From Sphingomonas sp. IC081 (GTDB lineage Bacteria > Pseudomonadota > Alphaproteobacteria > Sphingomonadales > Sphingomonadaceae), in NCBI RefSeq assembly GCF_006874585.1, contig NZ_CP029761.1, forward strand, positions 3,297,001-3,361,000: a stretch of 64,000 nucleotides of DNA, in the 5' to 3' direction. Positions 1 through 8,443 of this stretch are shown here, piece after piece. Within the stretch, counting starts at the first letter, position 1, and each line of letters starts with the position of its first letter. The translations under genes and the position numbers were made by a program. The notes below the pieces were generated by a model, which saw only the letters and a list, made by a program, of their open reading frames with translations, made no database searches and had not been told where the DNA came from.

Positions 1-684
1 AACGCCCGTACGGTCGAGATCGTCGCTGCCGTCCTTGTTGTAGCCGTCATGATACTGGCGGGTGCCGGCAACACGCAGCGCGGCGTTCTCACCGATGGCG
101 AGGTTGGCATAGCCCTCGACGCTCACCGCGTCGTAATTGCCGGCCGAGAGCGTGAAGCCGCCCTTGTTCTGGCCCAATTGCGGGCGGTTGGGAATGATGT
201 TGACCGCGCCGCCGGTGGCATTGCGGCCATAGAGAATGCCCTGCGGCCCCTTCAGCACTTCGACGCGGGCCAGGTCATAGAACGCCGCCCCGAACGCGCC
301 CGCTGCACGCCCCAGCACGACGCCGTCGTAGCTCGGCGTCACGGCGGGATCGTTGTAGCTGGAGTTGGTGACGTTGCCGACGCCGCGCAGGAAGATCGAG
401 GTGTTCGAGCCGCCGCCATTGGTGACGGTGAGCGCGGGAACGACCTTGTTCAGCGCATCGGCCTGGGTGACGCCCGACTGGATGAGATCGTCTCCCCCCA
501 CCGCGTCGATGGCGATGCCCGCGCGCTGCATCGATTCCGAGCGGCGCTGGGCGGTGACGATGATGTCGCCGATGCCGCCATTGTCGGTGCTGGCCTGCGG
601 CGCTGTCGCGCTATCCTGCGCCATGGCCGGTGCCGCCAGGACAATGGCAGACAGGCAGACGGATTCCAGAAGCCCTTTGCGCAC
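1..684 (-). CDS. TonB-dependent receptor, N-terminal part (runs off the window edge)
   Basis: Outer-membrane active-transport receptor; only the first 228 codons lie in the window and the barrel is missing. The start is a GTG preceded by GGGAGG six bases upstream. Residues 1-22 form a signal peptide ending in PAMA before Gln23. A TonB-box-like segment (IIVTAQRR, residues 41-48) is followed by the plug domain with the typical VEVLKGPQGILYGRNATGG signature. It is divergent from the FAD monooxygenase at 822 and near an MFS exporter/importer and an SDR, so it probably imports the substrate (or a related compound) that these enzymes handle. Sphingomonads carry many such receptors and the ligand cannot be told from the plug. 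The assignment to the family is secure; the substrate is unknown. Confidence 0.93.
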   Translation of the reverse strand, partial: MRKGLLESVCLSAIVLAAPAMAQDSATAPQASTDNGGIGDIIVTAQRRSESMQRAGIAIDAVGGDDLIQSGVTQADALNKVVPALTVTNGGGSNTSIFLRGVGNVTNSSYNDPAVTPSYDGVVLGRAAGAFGAAFYDLARVEVLKGPQGILYGRNATGGAVNIIPNRPQLGQNKGGFTLSAGNYDAVSVEGYANLAIGENAALRVAGTRQYHDGYNKDGSDDLDRTGV

Positions 685-821
685 GATGATCCTCCCAAAT
701 ATGCTGTGTTCTTGGCATCGGGCTAACCAAGCCGCGCTCCGGCGTCACACCGATTGTATCGATAGGCACGCATCCACAGTTCGGATTTGTCTGAAACCGC
801 CGCCTCGCTAGTCCTCGATGC

Positions 822-1961
822 ATGACACGGGAGAGCATCAGCAGCATCGCCACGGCACTTGTCGTGGGCGGAGGGATCGGCGGCATGGCGACGGCCATCA
901 GCCTTGCGGAGCGCGGCGTCAGGGTGGACCTGATCGACCTCGACCCGGATTGGCGGGTCTACGGCGCCGGCATAACCATCACGGGGCCGACCTTGCGCGC
1001 CTATCGGCGGCTCGGCCTGCTGGACGAGATCAAGCAGGCCGGCGCGATCACCACCAAGACGCGGCTCTATCGCTACGACGGCACGCTGATGCAGGTGCTG
1101 GACGAGCCGGTGATCGAGGAAGGCCTGCCGGCCACCGGCGGCATCATGCGCCCGGTGCTGCACCGGATCATGCAGACCCGCGTGAAGGCGCTGGACATCC
1201 CGGTGCGCCTCGGCGTGACCGTAACCGCACTCGAGAGCGACGATCAGGGTGTCGATGCGACCTTTTCCGATGGTTCCACCGACCGCTACGATCTGGTGAT
1301 CGGCGCCGACAGCGTCTTTTCCGCCGTGCGCGAACTGGCCTTCCCGCACATGGCCCCCGCCCAGCCGACCGGACAGGGCTGCTGGCGGATCTCGATCCGC
1401 AAACCGCCCGGCCTCAGCGAAAGCGAATTCTTCCTCGGGACCGATACCCCCTGCGGGATCACCGCATGCAGTCCCGACAACGTCTATATGTGGATGCTGA
1501 CCGCCCATGAGGAGCGCGAGCGCTTCATGGACGAAGAGGAACTCTACACCACCCTCAAGGAACTGCTCGCCCCGTTCGGCGGCAATGCCGGCTGGATTCG
1601 CGACAATATGACGCGCGAGGACTGGATCAACTACCGTCCGCTCGCCGCCGCCTTGCAGCCGCGTCCGTGGTCGAGCGGGCGGGTGGTGCTGCTGGGCGAT
1701 GCCGTCCATGCGACGACCCCGCACCTCGCCTCGGGCGCGGGCATGGCGGTCGAAAGCGCCATCGTGCTGGCGGAGGAACTCGCCGCTGCCGACACCGTGG
1801 GCAAGGCCCTCGCCGCCTATGAAGAGCGCCGCTTCGACCGCTGCCGCTTCATCATCGAGAGCAGCATCGGCATCGGCCGCCTGCAGATGGAGCATCGCCC
1901 GCCGCAGGAGCACGCGGCGCTGCTGGAAACCGCACTGGCCCGTCTGAACGAGCCGTTCTGA
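822..1961 (+). CDS. FAD-dependent aromatic-type monooxygenase (UbiH/PHBH class)
   Basis: A 379-residue group A flavoprotein monooxygenase. It shows the dinucleotide-binding GGGIGG (residues 16-21), the mid-protein DG-type motif GADSVFSAVR (from residue 161) and the FAD-ribityl motif GDAVHATTP (from residue 292). Family members hydroxylate aromatic or heteroaromatic rings with NAD(P)H and O2. The length is typical for the single-domain class. The gene is divergent from the TonB receptor and convergent with the SDR at 2018-2731, which suggests a small catabolic locus. The specific substrate cannot be read from sequence; salicylate-, nicotinate- or hydroxybenzoate-like ring hydroxylation are all possible. 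Confidence 0.88.
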   Translation: MTRESISSIATALVVGGGIGGMATAISLAERGVRVDLIDLDPDWRVYGAGITITGPTLRAYRRLGLLDEIKQAGAITTKTRLYRYDGTLMQVLDEPVIEEGLPATGGIMRPVLHRIMQTRVKALDIPVRLGVTVTALESDDQGVDATFSDGSTDRYDLVIGADSVFSAVRELAFPHMAPAQPTGQGCWRISIRKPPGLSESEFFLGTDTPCGITACSPDNVYMWMLTAHEERERFMDEEELYTTLKELLAPFGGNAGWIRDNMTREDWINYRPLAAALQPRPWSSGRVVLLGDAVHATTPHLASGAGMAVESAIVLAEELAAADTVGKALAAYEERRFDRCRFIIESSIGIGRLQMEHRPPQEHAALLETALARLNEPF

Positions 1962-2017
1962 TGCCAAAAGGAAGGCGGGGAATTCTCCGCCTTCCTCGTT
2001 TCACGATGGTGTCGATC

Positions 2018-2731
2018 TCACCACGCCGTCGCCCCCGCATCGATGGGAATATCGGCCCCGGTGACGTAGCGCGCCTCGGCGCTGGCCAGCCAGCAGGCGG
2101 CCCAGGCGATGTCCTCCGGCTCGCCGAGACGCTTGAGCATGTTCTTGGCGAGCACTTGCTGCTCGAAGGCCGGATCGGCGGCGAGGTGGCGCGCGGTGGC
2201 CGCCGTCCTGATGAAGCCCGGCGCGATGGTGTTGGCGCGGATGCCGTGAGGCGCGCCCTCCATGGCCAGTTGCCGCGTCATCGCCAGAACCCCGCCCTTG
2301 CCCGCGCAGTGCGCCAGCGCCGGAGAGCCTTCCAGCGCATGGCGCGCATTGGCCGAGGCGAAGTTGATGACGCTCGCCGAGCCGCTCGCCCTGAGCCACG
2401 GCCAGGCCGCGCGAGTGGCGAGGTAGACGATGTCCAGCTCGCCGGTCAGCGTCCTTTTCCAGTCGGCGTAAGAGAGGTCCTCGATCCAGCCGAACACGGC
2501 AAAGGCGGCGGCGTTGACCAGCACGTCGATGCGGCCATGCTCGGCGCCGATGCGGGCGAACAGCGCCTGCGTCTGCGCCTCGTCGGTGAGATCGCAGGTC
2601 TCGTCGGCGCCGGACAGGTCGACGCCGATCACGGCCGCGCCCTCCTGCCGGAATATCCGGGCAACGCCCTCGCCGATGCCGTTCCCCGCTCCGGTGACGA
2701 TGGCCACGCGGCCCTTGAGGCGATCAGCCAT
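2018..2731 (-). CDS. SDR-family oxidoreductase with altered active site
   Basis: A 237-residue short-chain dehydrogenase/reductase-like protein. The Rossmann glycine motif TGAGNGIG is at residues 13-20 and the C-terminal TGADIPIDAG is typical of classical SDRs. Two hallmark motifs are changed: the structural NNAG reads NAAA (residues 73-76) and the catalytic YxxxK reads HCAGK (His141 to Lys145), so the catalytic Tyr is His. A Ser is present at 126. The start was taken at MADRL because its ATG overlaps the end of the MFS gene by eight bases (ATGGCTGA), implying translational coupling. It may have changed chemistry or be a binding protein; a simple alcohol/ketone oxidoreductase is not assured. 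Confidence 0.85.
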   Translation of the reverse strand: MADRLKGRVAIVTGAGNGIGEGVARIFRQEGAAVIGVDLSGADETCDLTDEAQTQALFARIGAEHGRIDVLVNAAAFAVFGWIEDLSYADWKRTLTGELDIVYLATRAAWPWLRASGSASVINFASANARHALEGSPALAHCAGKGGVLAMTRQLAMEGAPHGIRANTIAPGFIRTAATARHLAADPAFEQQVLAKNMLKRLGEPEDIAWAACWLASAEARYVTGADIPIDAGATAW

Positions 2732-3950
2732 GGGCCACCTCCAGCTTGTGGTTTCCATTCATGCGCGAGGCGATCAGGGCAATGATCACCCCGCCCAGCG
2801 CCGCGAGCGAAAGCGTCATGAACGCGCCCAGCAGCCCGCCGGTATGCTGCCCGGCAAAGGTCACCACCAGCGGCGAGAGGAACTGGCCCAGCGCAAAGGC
2901 CGATTGCCAGAACCCGGTGCCGCGCCCGCGGATCTCGAACGAGAGGATCGACATCGACCACACCAGCAGCGTCGGCAGCAGCAGGCCCGCGCCGATCTGG
3001 TTGATGAAGCAGCCGATCAGGAAGCCCGGCACCGCGCCCGCCTTGCCCATCAGCGCAAAACCCAGCGAGAGCAGCGCGAACTCGATCAGCAGCAATCGCC
3101 CGACCGGCCACTTCGGCCCGATCCGCGAATAGAGGAACGTGCCCAGCGGCACCCCGATCGAGGCGAGAGACGTCAGGAACCCGCGCTCCGCCGGGCTGGT
3201 CAGCCCCAGTGCGGCAAGCCCGCTCGGCGCCTGGATCTGCACGGTATAGAAAAACACCGAACCGTAGATGGTGATGAGCACGATCATCGCCATCTTCGCC
3301 CAGGGAAAGCCCGCCCACGACAGATTACGGGGCGGCACATCGGCTTCGTCATCAGGATGGGCCGCGCTTGCAGGCTCCCCCGAGGGCTCCCACGTGAACT
3401 TGAAGACCAGCGCGAACATCACCAGCGCCGAGGCATAGGCCCAGAACGGCGTGCGCCAGCCGCTCTCGCCCATCGCGCCGCCGAGGTTGAAGAACAGCAG
3501 CGCCGACATCGAGGCAAAGGCGGTCTGCGCCGCCAGCCAGCGGTCGCGCGCGGCGCCCTTGTAGTAATCGCCGATCATTGTCGTCGAGAGCACGTAGATC
3601 AGCGCTTCCGCAATGCCAACGCCCACGCGCGAAATCAGGATATGGGTCAGATCGTGCAAGAACACCGGCATCACGCCGACCACGGCATAGAGCAGGAACG
3701 AGAACAGCAGCAGGCGCCGCCGCCCGAAGTAGTCGCCCATGATCCCCGCCACCGGGCACAGCAGCGCCACGCAGAGCGAGGGCAGCGTCAGGATCATCGG
3801 CACCCAGTATTCATGGTTCGGCACCGAGGAAAACTCGGCCATCAGATCCGGCACGATCGGCGTCAACAGCACGATCGCCATCGTCGTCAGCGTGATCGGC
3901 AGCAGCAGCGATATACCGGTCATCCAGCCGGCCTGGTGATGTCGAACCAT
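2724..3950 (-). CDS. MFS transporter
   Basis: A roughly 408-residue major facilitator protein with about twelve hydrophobic segments. The loop between TM2 and TM3 carries the MFS signature region GDYFGRRR, and the segment after TM4 has the second RDRW-type loop motif. The ATG at 3950 was preferred over an in-frame GTG fifteen bases upstream because AAGGGAG sits directly before it. The SDR gene overlaps its 3' end, so the two form an operon. The role is probably export or import of the compound handled by the monooxygenase and SDR; the substrate is unknown. Confidence 0.88.
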   Translation of the reverse strand: MVRHHQAGWMTGISLLLPITLTTMAIVLLTPIVPDLMAEFSSVPNHEYWVPMILTLPSLCVALLCPVAGIMGDYFGRRRLLLFSFLLYAVVGVMPVFLHDLTHILISRVGVGIAEALIYVLSTTMIGDYYKGAARDRWLAAQTAFASMSALLFFNLGGAMGESGWRTPFWAYASALVMFALVFKFTWEPSGEPASAAHPDDEADVPPRNLSWAGFPWAKMAMIVLITIYGSVFFYTVQIQAPSGLAALGLTSPAERGFLTSLASIGVPLGTFLYSRIGPKWPVGRLLLIEFALLSLGFALMGKAGAVPGFLIGCFINQIGAGLLLPTLLVWSMSILSFEIRGRGTGFWQSAFALGQFLSPLVVTFAGQHTGGLLGAFMTLSLAALGGVIIALIASRMNGNHKLEVAHG

Positions 3951-4229
3951 TCTCTCCCTTTCCACGCCCTTGTTCCTGGCCCGTTACTGTCGGGTCCTGA
4001 AGGCATCCCGCACCGTGCATGACGCGGAATTTGGACCTCGCCGTTGTCGGCTGCCGGGCGGCCAAGTCCAATCGATTATGCGGGAGAGTAGGTATTTGCA
4101 GCGTGGTTAGGCGGGGGTGGGGTAAGTTTGTCCGAGCAATCGACTTCTTCGCCGGCAACGGACTTTCCGGATACGCCCCAAAGTAGATGTTCGTTGAACC
4201 CGGATGGCATGCCGATTGTTCACTCCATT

Positions 4230-4360
4230 CGTCATTCCCGCGAAGGCGGGAATCCAGTAGCAACCTCGCAATGAAGGCAATCCGCAGTGGCGCGATCTCC
4301 CCACCGGCTTTGGCTTCGACGCGCTGCGCTGACTGGATTCCCGCCTTCGCGGGAATGACG
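4230..4360. repeat. Paired 28-bp inverted repeat, REPIN-like element
   Basis: A 28-base sequence at 4230-4257 recurs as its exact reverse complement at 4333-4360, separated by 75 bases. Each copy is itself a small palindrome (ATTCCCGC-gaag-GCGGGAAT). Short intergenic palindromes with the ATTCCCGC/GCGGGAAT core are widespread in proteobacteria (for example the dRS3-like class). Two in opposite orientation form the layout described for REPIN elements, which are mobilised in trans by RAYT transposases. No transposase is visible nearby. Confidence 0.75.
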
Positions 4361-4569
4361 AAGTTCTGGGTGCGGATTTGGCATCAGCAACTGGTGTTTT
4401 GAAATCCGAACCCGACAGTCCGCTCCCAACCCAAATCAGCTCCACCTGACAGTCGTGGCATCAGCCTAAACAGCCGTCTCTGTCACCGCATGGCCGACAG
4501 ACCTTTCCGCTTCAACCTCACCATGGGCGCGCCGCGCCTAGGCAGCGCGCAAGGATAGCGCTCCGAGGG

Positions 4570-4590
4570 TCCGGGGGATCATCCCCCGGA
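4570..4590. terminator. Hairpin downstream of the M3 peptidase gene
   Basis: A perfect 8-bp stem TCCGGGGG / CCCCCGGA with a five-base loop. On the plus strand it is followed by a T-rich stretch. On the minus strand it lies about 55 bases past the peptidase stop without a T-run, so its use as that gene's terminator is only plausible. Confidence 0.5.
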
Positions 4591-4643
4591 ATCTTCTCTT
4601 TTTGAAACCTTCAGCCAGCCTCACACGCCGGGATGACGAACCC

Positions 4644-6692
4644 TCAGGCCAGCAGCCCGCGCCGCTCCAGCAGCGCGGTGACATCCGCGTCGCGTCCACG
4701 GAAGGCGCGGAAGCTGTCGGCCGCCGGGCGGGTGGCGCCGCGCGAGAGGACTTCCTCGCGGAAGGCGTCGCCCGTCGCGCGGTCCACCACGCCCGCTTCC
4801 ACGAACTTGCCGAAGCCGTCCGCCGCCAGCACTTCGGCCCAGAGGTAGCTGTAATAGCCCGAGGCATAGCCGCCCGCGAAGACGTGGCTGAAGGCGTGGG
4901 GGAAGCGGTGCCATTCGGGTGGGTGGACGACCGCCACTTCCTCGCGCACCGCCTCGATCACTTCCATCGGGTCGCTGCCCATGGTGCCGAGGTGGAGCAG
5001 GAGGTCAAACAGGCCAAACTCGATCTGGCGCAGCACAAAGAGGCCCGACTGGAAGCGGCGGGCGGCGAGCATCTTCTCGAACAGTTCTGCGGGCAGCGGC
5101 GCGCCGCTGCGGTAATGGCCGGACATGCCGGTGAGCACTTCGCGGTCCCAGGCGAAGTCTTCCATCAGCTGGCTGGGCAGTTCGATGGCGTCCCACTCGA
5201 AACCGCTGGTGCCCGCCACGCTCGGCCGGTTGACGCGGGTGAAGAGGTGGTGGAGGCAGTGCCCGGTCTCGTGCAGCAGCGTTTCCACTTCGGTGTGGGC
5301 CAGCAGCGAGGGGGTGTCGCCGCCCTTGGGCGCGAAGTTGCAGGTGAGGTAGGCCACCGGCACGCGTGCGGTGTTGCCTTCGGACAGGCGCGGGCGGGCC
5401 TGCGCCATCCAGGCGCCGCCCTGCTTGCCCTGCCGGGCGTGGAGATCGAGGTAGAGCCCGGCGATCACCGCGCCCTGCTCGTCCGCCACATCGTAATAAC
5501 GGGCATCGGCGTGCCAGAGCGAAACGCCGGTCCGCTCGATCAGGGTAATGCCGAAGAGGCGCCCGAGCAGCACCTGCCAGCCCGCCAGCACGCGCTCGAC
5601 CGGGAAGTAGGCGCGCACTTCCTGCTCGTCGACGGCAAAGCGCGCCAGCTTGATGCGGTTGGCAACGAAGGTCAGGTCCCAGGGCTGGAGATCGGCGATG
5701 GCGAGGTCCTGCGCGGCAAATTCACGGGCGGCGGCAAGGTCGCGTTCGGCCCCGGGGCGGGCGCGGGCGGCCAGATCGCGCAGGAAGTGCAGCACCTCGC
5801 CCGCATTCGGGGCCATCTTCGTCGCGAGCGAGAGTTCCACCGGATCGGCAAAGCCCAGCAAGGTGGCCGCCTCGCGCCGCAGTTCGAGGATGCGGGCGAT
5901 ACGCTGCGTGTTGTCGAACTCCCCCGCATTGGGCCCCTGGTCGGAGGCGCGGGTGCCGAAGGCGGTATAGACACGCTCCCTGAGGCCGCGATCCTCGGCA
6001 AACGTCAGCACCGCGTTGACGCTGGGCCACTGCAGCGTGACCACCCAGCCTTCCAGCCCCTTGGCGGCGGCATTGGCGGCAAACATCTCCATCGCCGCTT
6101 CGGGAATGCCGGCCAGGACGGCGGCATCGGTAACGTGCTCGCTCCAGGCATCGGTCGCGTCGAGGACGGCGGCGGAAAAGGCATTGGAAAGGCCCGCCAG
6201 CTCCATCGAAATCTCGGCAAAGCGCGCGCGCTGCCCGGCCGGCAGGGCAACGCCGGAGAGGCGGAAGCTGCGCAGCATGTGCTCGACCGCGGCCCGGTCG
6301 GCAGCGGAGCGCCCGGCAAAGCCGGGGCTGCTCTCCAGCGCGGCGATCACTTCGTAGAGGTCGTGGTCCTGGAATACCGCCGTCATCACTTCGACGATGC
6401 GCTGCTGGCCGGCGGTATGGGCCTCGCGCAGTTCGGGGGTGTTGGCCACCGACTTGAGGTGCGAGACCGCCGACCACAGCGCGTCCAGCGCGGTATCGGC
6501 CGCTTCGAGCGGCAGCCAGGCCGAATCGAAATCGTCCGGCTTGTCCGCCACGATCCGCGCCACGGCCGCCTGCATGTCCGCCAGCGCGGTTTCCAGCGCG
6601 GAGGCAATCGCCTCGCTGGTCAGCGCGGCATAGTCGGGCAGGGCAAGGGGATCGAGCAGCGAACGGGCCATCAGGTCTTTTCCGGTTGTCAT
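4644..6692 (-). CDS. M3 family oligopeptidase (oligopeptidase A / Dcp type)
   Basis: A 682-residue zinc metallopeptidase of the thimet oligopeptidase family, predicted cytosolic because no signal peptide is present. The zinc motif HETGH is at residues 474-478. It is followed after about 25 residues by DAIELPSQ, which supplies the third ligand, the family glutamate. The length matches PrlC/Dcp. Family members degrade short peptides, including signal peptides and proteasome-like products. An alternative start at MARSLL is seven codons further in. The gene stands alone between a gene-free stretch and the divergent PilZ gene. Confidence 0.93.
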   Translation of the reverse strand: MTTGKDLMARSLLDPLALPDYAALTSEAIASALETALADMQAAVARIVADKPDDFDSAWLPLEAADTALDALWSAVSHLKSVANTPELREAHTAGQQRIVEVMTAVFQDHDLYEVIAALESSPGFAGRSAADRAAVEHMLRSFRLSGVALPAGQRARFAEISMELAGLSNAFSAAVLDATDAWSEHVTDAAVLAGIPEAAMEMFAANAAAKGLEGWVVTLQWPSVNAVLTFAEDRGLRERVYTAFGTRASDQGPNAGEFDNTQRIARILELRREAATLLGFADPVELSLATKMAPNAGEVLHFLRDLAARARPGAERDLAAAREFAAQDLAIADLQPWDLTFVANRIKLARFAVDEQEVRAYFPVERVLAGWQVLLGRLFGITLIERTGVSLWHADARYYDVADEQGAVIAGLYLDLHARQGKQGGAWMAQARPRLSEGNTARVPVAYLTCNFAPKGGDTPSLLAHTEVETLLHETGHCLHHLFTRVNRPSVAGTSGFEWDAIELPSQLMEDFAWDREVLTGMSGHYRSGAPLPAELFEKMLAARRFQSGLFVLRQIEFGLFDLLLHLGTMGSDPMEVIEAVREEVAVVHPPEWHRFPHAFSHVFAGGYASGYYSYLWAEVLAADGFGKFVEAGVVDRATGDAFREEVLSRGATRPAADSFRAFRGRDADVTALLERRGLLA

Positions 6693-6869
6693 GACGATGG
6701 GAAACTAGGGATGCGAGCGGCGAGGTTAAACCCCCTGGCATCAGGAACGCACTCCGATCCCATGCGTTTCCCCCGGAAGAGTGCCTAGGCGCCCGGAAGC
6801 GGGGACGCAGGAAAACCGCGCTATTCTTGCGCGCAACAGGCAGCATCAACACGCGCGAGGTCGGATCGC

Positions 6870-7268
6870 ATGGTGGAGTACCGGAGACCGCACAGCCCGC
6901 AGATTTCCCCCGAGACTGAGGGCCGCGAGACTGAGAACCTCGATCAGGAACGCCGCGATCCGCGCGCGGTCGTGGAGATCATGGCGACGTTCCGCCATGA
7001 TCTCACCAGTTCCACCGTGGTACTCAAGGATCTGACCCGCTTCGGCGCCCGGATCGAAGGCATCGGGGCGTTGAAAACCGATGAAGCGGTCAGCCTGGGA
7101 TTGCCCGGCTGCCGTCCGGCGCTGGCTTTCGTGGCCTGGTCTGACGGGCACGGCACCGGGCTCGAATTTGCCGATCCGCTGGACGGCGCGGTTTATGCCG
7201 ATCTTGTCGCGCGTTACGGCCTCGGCAGCCTGACCAACCCCACGCTGGGGCGGCATTTCATCAACTGA
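6870..7268 (+). CDS. PilZ domain protein
   Basis: A 132-residue soluble protein consisting almost only of a PilZ fold. PilZ domains bind cyclic di-GMP through RxxxR and (D/N)xSxxG. Here RRDPRAV (around residues 29-35) and DLTRFG (around residues 54-59) match these, with Thr in place of Ser. Such stand-alone PilZ proteins act as c-di-GMP effectors on motility, polysaccharide or cell-cycle targets. It is transcribed alone, convergent with the LD-carboxypeptidase gene. Binding of c-di-GMP is likely but not certain because the second motif is conservative rather than exact. Confidence 0.82.
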   Translation: MVEYRRPHSPQISPETEGRETENLDQERRDPRAVVEIMATFRHDLTSSTVVLKDLTRFGARIEGIGALKTDEAVSLGLPGCRPALAFVAWSDGHGTGLEFADPLDGAVYADLVARYGLGSLTNPTLGRHFIN

Positions 7269-7287
7269 CGCCCCTCAACTGCCCCCC

Positions 7288-8346
7288 TCAACCAACTGCC
7301 GCTTCGAGCAGGCGCATGGTGCCGGTATCGGCGTCGATCTCCACCGGCAGGCCCACCGGCACGCTGTCCTGCGCGGCGATATGACCGATCTGGAGCCCCT
7401 GGAACGCCGGAACCTTGAGCCCGCCGAACTGGCGGTCGAGCACTTCGTAGATGGTGAAGTTGGAAAAGCCGCCGTCGGGGTTGGTGCAATGGGTGCACTG
7501 GCCAAAGACAATGCCCGCCACCTTGTCGAACACCCCTGCCAGCGCCAGCTGGGTCAGCATGCGGTCGATGCGGTATTCGGATTCGTTGGTGTCTTCCAGG
7601 AACAGCACCGCGCCGGTGAAGTCGGGCAGGTAGGGCGTGCCGACCAGCGCCGAGAGCACCGAGAGATTGCCGCCCAGCAGCTTTCCGCGCGCCTTGCCGC
7701 CGCGGAAGGTGCGCAAGTCCTTGCCGCGTCCGGCCAGGTTGAGGCCGGTGCCTTCGGGCACCTGCCAGGTCGGCGTCGCCCCCTCGAAAGCGAGCGCGTG
7801 GAAGTTCGCCCAGGCCGCCGGCGGCCAGGAGGCCGAGGCGTTGGGGCCGTGGATGCTGGCAACGCCGGTGCGTGCCGCGAAGGCGAGGTGCAGCGCGGTA
7901 TTGTCGCTGAATCCGACAAACAGCTTGGGGGTCCTCGCGATCCTCGCATAGTCGAGCAGCGGCAGGATCCGCGCGCAGCCCCAGCCGCCGCGCACCGACA
8001 TCACGCCGCGCACGTCAGGGTCGGCAAACATCGCCATCAGGTCATCGGCGCGCGTCCGATCCGAGCCGGCCAGATAGCCCTCGCGCTCCAGCATGTGCGG
8101 TGCGGGCCGGGGCACGAGACCCATGGCACGCACGCTCGCCATGACCTGCTCCAGCCCGAAGCGGTCGCCGATGAAACCGGCCGGGGCCACCAGCCCCAGC
8201 ACGTCGCCCTCGCGCAGGCGCGGCGGCTTGACCAACCGGGGCGCGGGGGCTGCGGAAAACGCGGGCCATGCCGGCAGCGCCGCCGAAGCCGCGCCAATGC
8301 CAAGACCGGCCAGTGCCGCGCGGCGGGTGAGGGTCGAATTCGTCAT
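7288..8346 (-). CDS. LD-carboxypeptidase, S66 family (Tat-type signal)
   Basis: A 352-residue peptidase of the LdcA/MccF class, which removes the terminal D-Ala from murein tetrapeptides during peptidoglycan recycling. The nucleophile motif GFSDNT places Ser147, and RGGWGCARIL (from residue 119) is the usual strand before it. The N-terminus TRRAALAGLGIG followed by a hydrophobic run and AFSA resembles a twin-arginine signal, so the enzyme is probably periplasmic. That is unusual for cytosolic LdcA and points to the exported subgroup. The ATG at 8346 was chosen over an upstream in-frame ATG because it places the signal peptide at the start. Confidence 0.9.
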   Translation of the reverse strand: MTNSTLTRRAALAGLGIGAASAALPAWPAFSAAPAPRLVKPPRLREGDVLGLVAPAGFIGDRFGLEQVMASVRAMGLVPRPAPHMLEREGYLAGSDRTRADDLMAMFADPDVRGVMSVRGGWGCARILPLLDYARIARTPKLFVGFSDNTALHLAFAARTGVASIHGPNASASWPPAAWANFHALAFEGATPTWQVPEGTGLNLAGRGKDLRTFRGGKARGKLLGGNLSVLSALVGTPYLPDFTGAVLFLEDTNESEYRIDRMLTQLALAGVFDKVAGIVFGQCTHCTNPDGGFSNFTIYEVLDRQFGGLKVPAFQGLQIGHIAAQDSVPVGLPVEIDADTGTMRLLEAAVG

Positions 8347-8443
8347 GCCCCGCACGCTACGCGCGCCAGTCTCTTGCATGCAACCGCAAGCGGCCTAGAT
8401 ATTTGTGCTTTCTCCCGCCGCGTCCTGCGGCCAAGGTACCCCG

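Larger units (their letters stand above)
3951..4643. other. Gene-free intergenic stretch
   Basis: About 690 bases between the start of the MFS gene and the end of the M3 peptidase gene. It holds the paired inverted repeat at 4230-4360 and a hairpin at 4570-4590. The open frames here are short and share no recognisable protein features; their apparent coding is caused by the repeat. The MFS promoter should lie just above 3950, but no convincing -35/-10 pair was seen. Confidence 0.6.

Noticed and set aside
723..1967. 414-codon minus-strand frame opposite the FAD monooxygenase
   Set aside because: The plus strand encodes a complete flavoprotein; the opposite frame has no motif.
4230..4360. CRISPR array
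   Set aside because: Only two repeat units, in opposite orientation, not direct repeats with regular spacers.
4187..4402. Short frames over the inverted repeat
   Set aside because: They translate the repeat itself (FPRRRES-type peptide in several frames), a known artefact of this palindrome.
4602..6788. 728-codon open frame on the plus strand opposite the M3 peptidase
   Set aside because: A GC-rich shadow frame; the minus-strand product has an intact zinc motif and family length, while this one has no recognisable domain.
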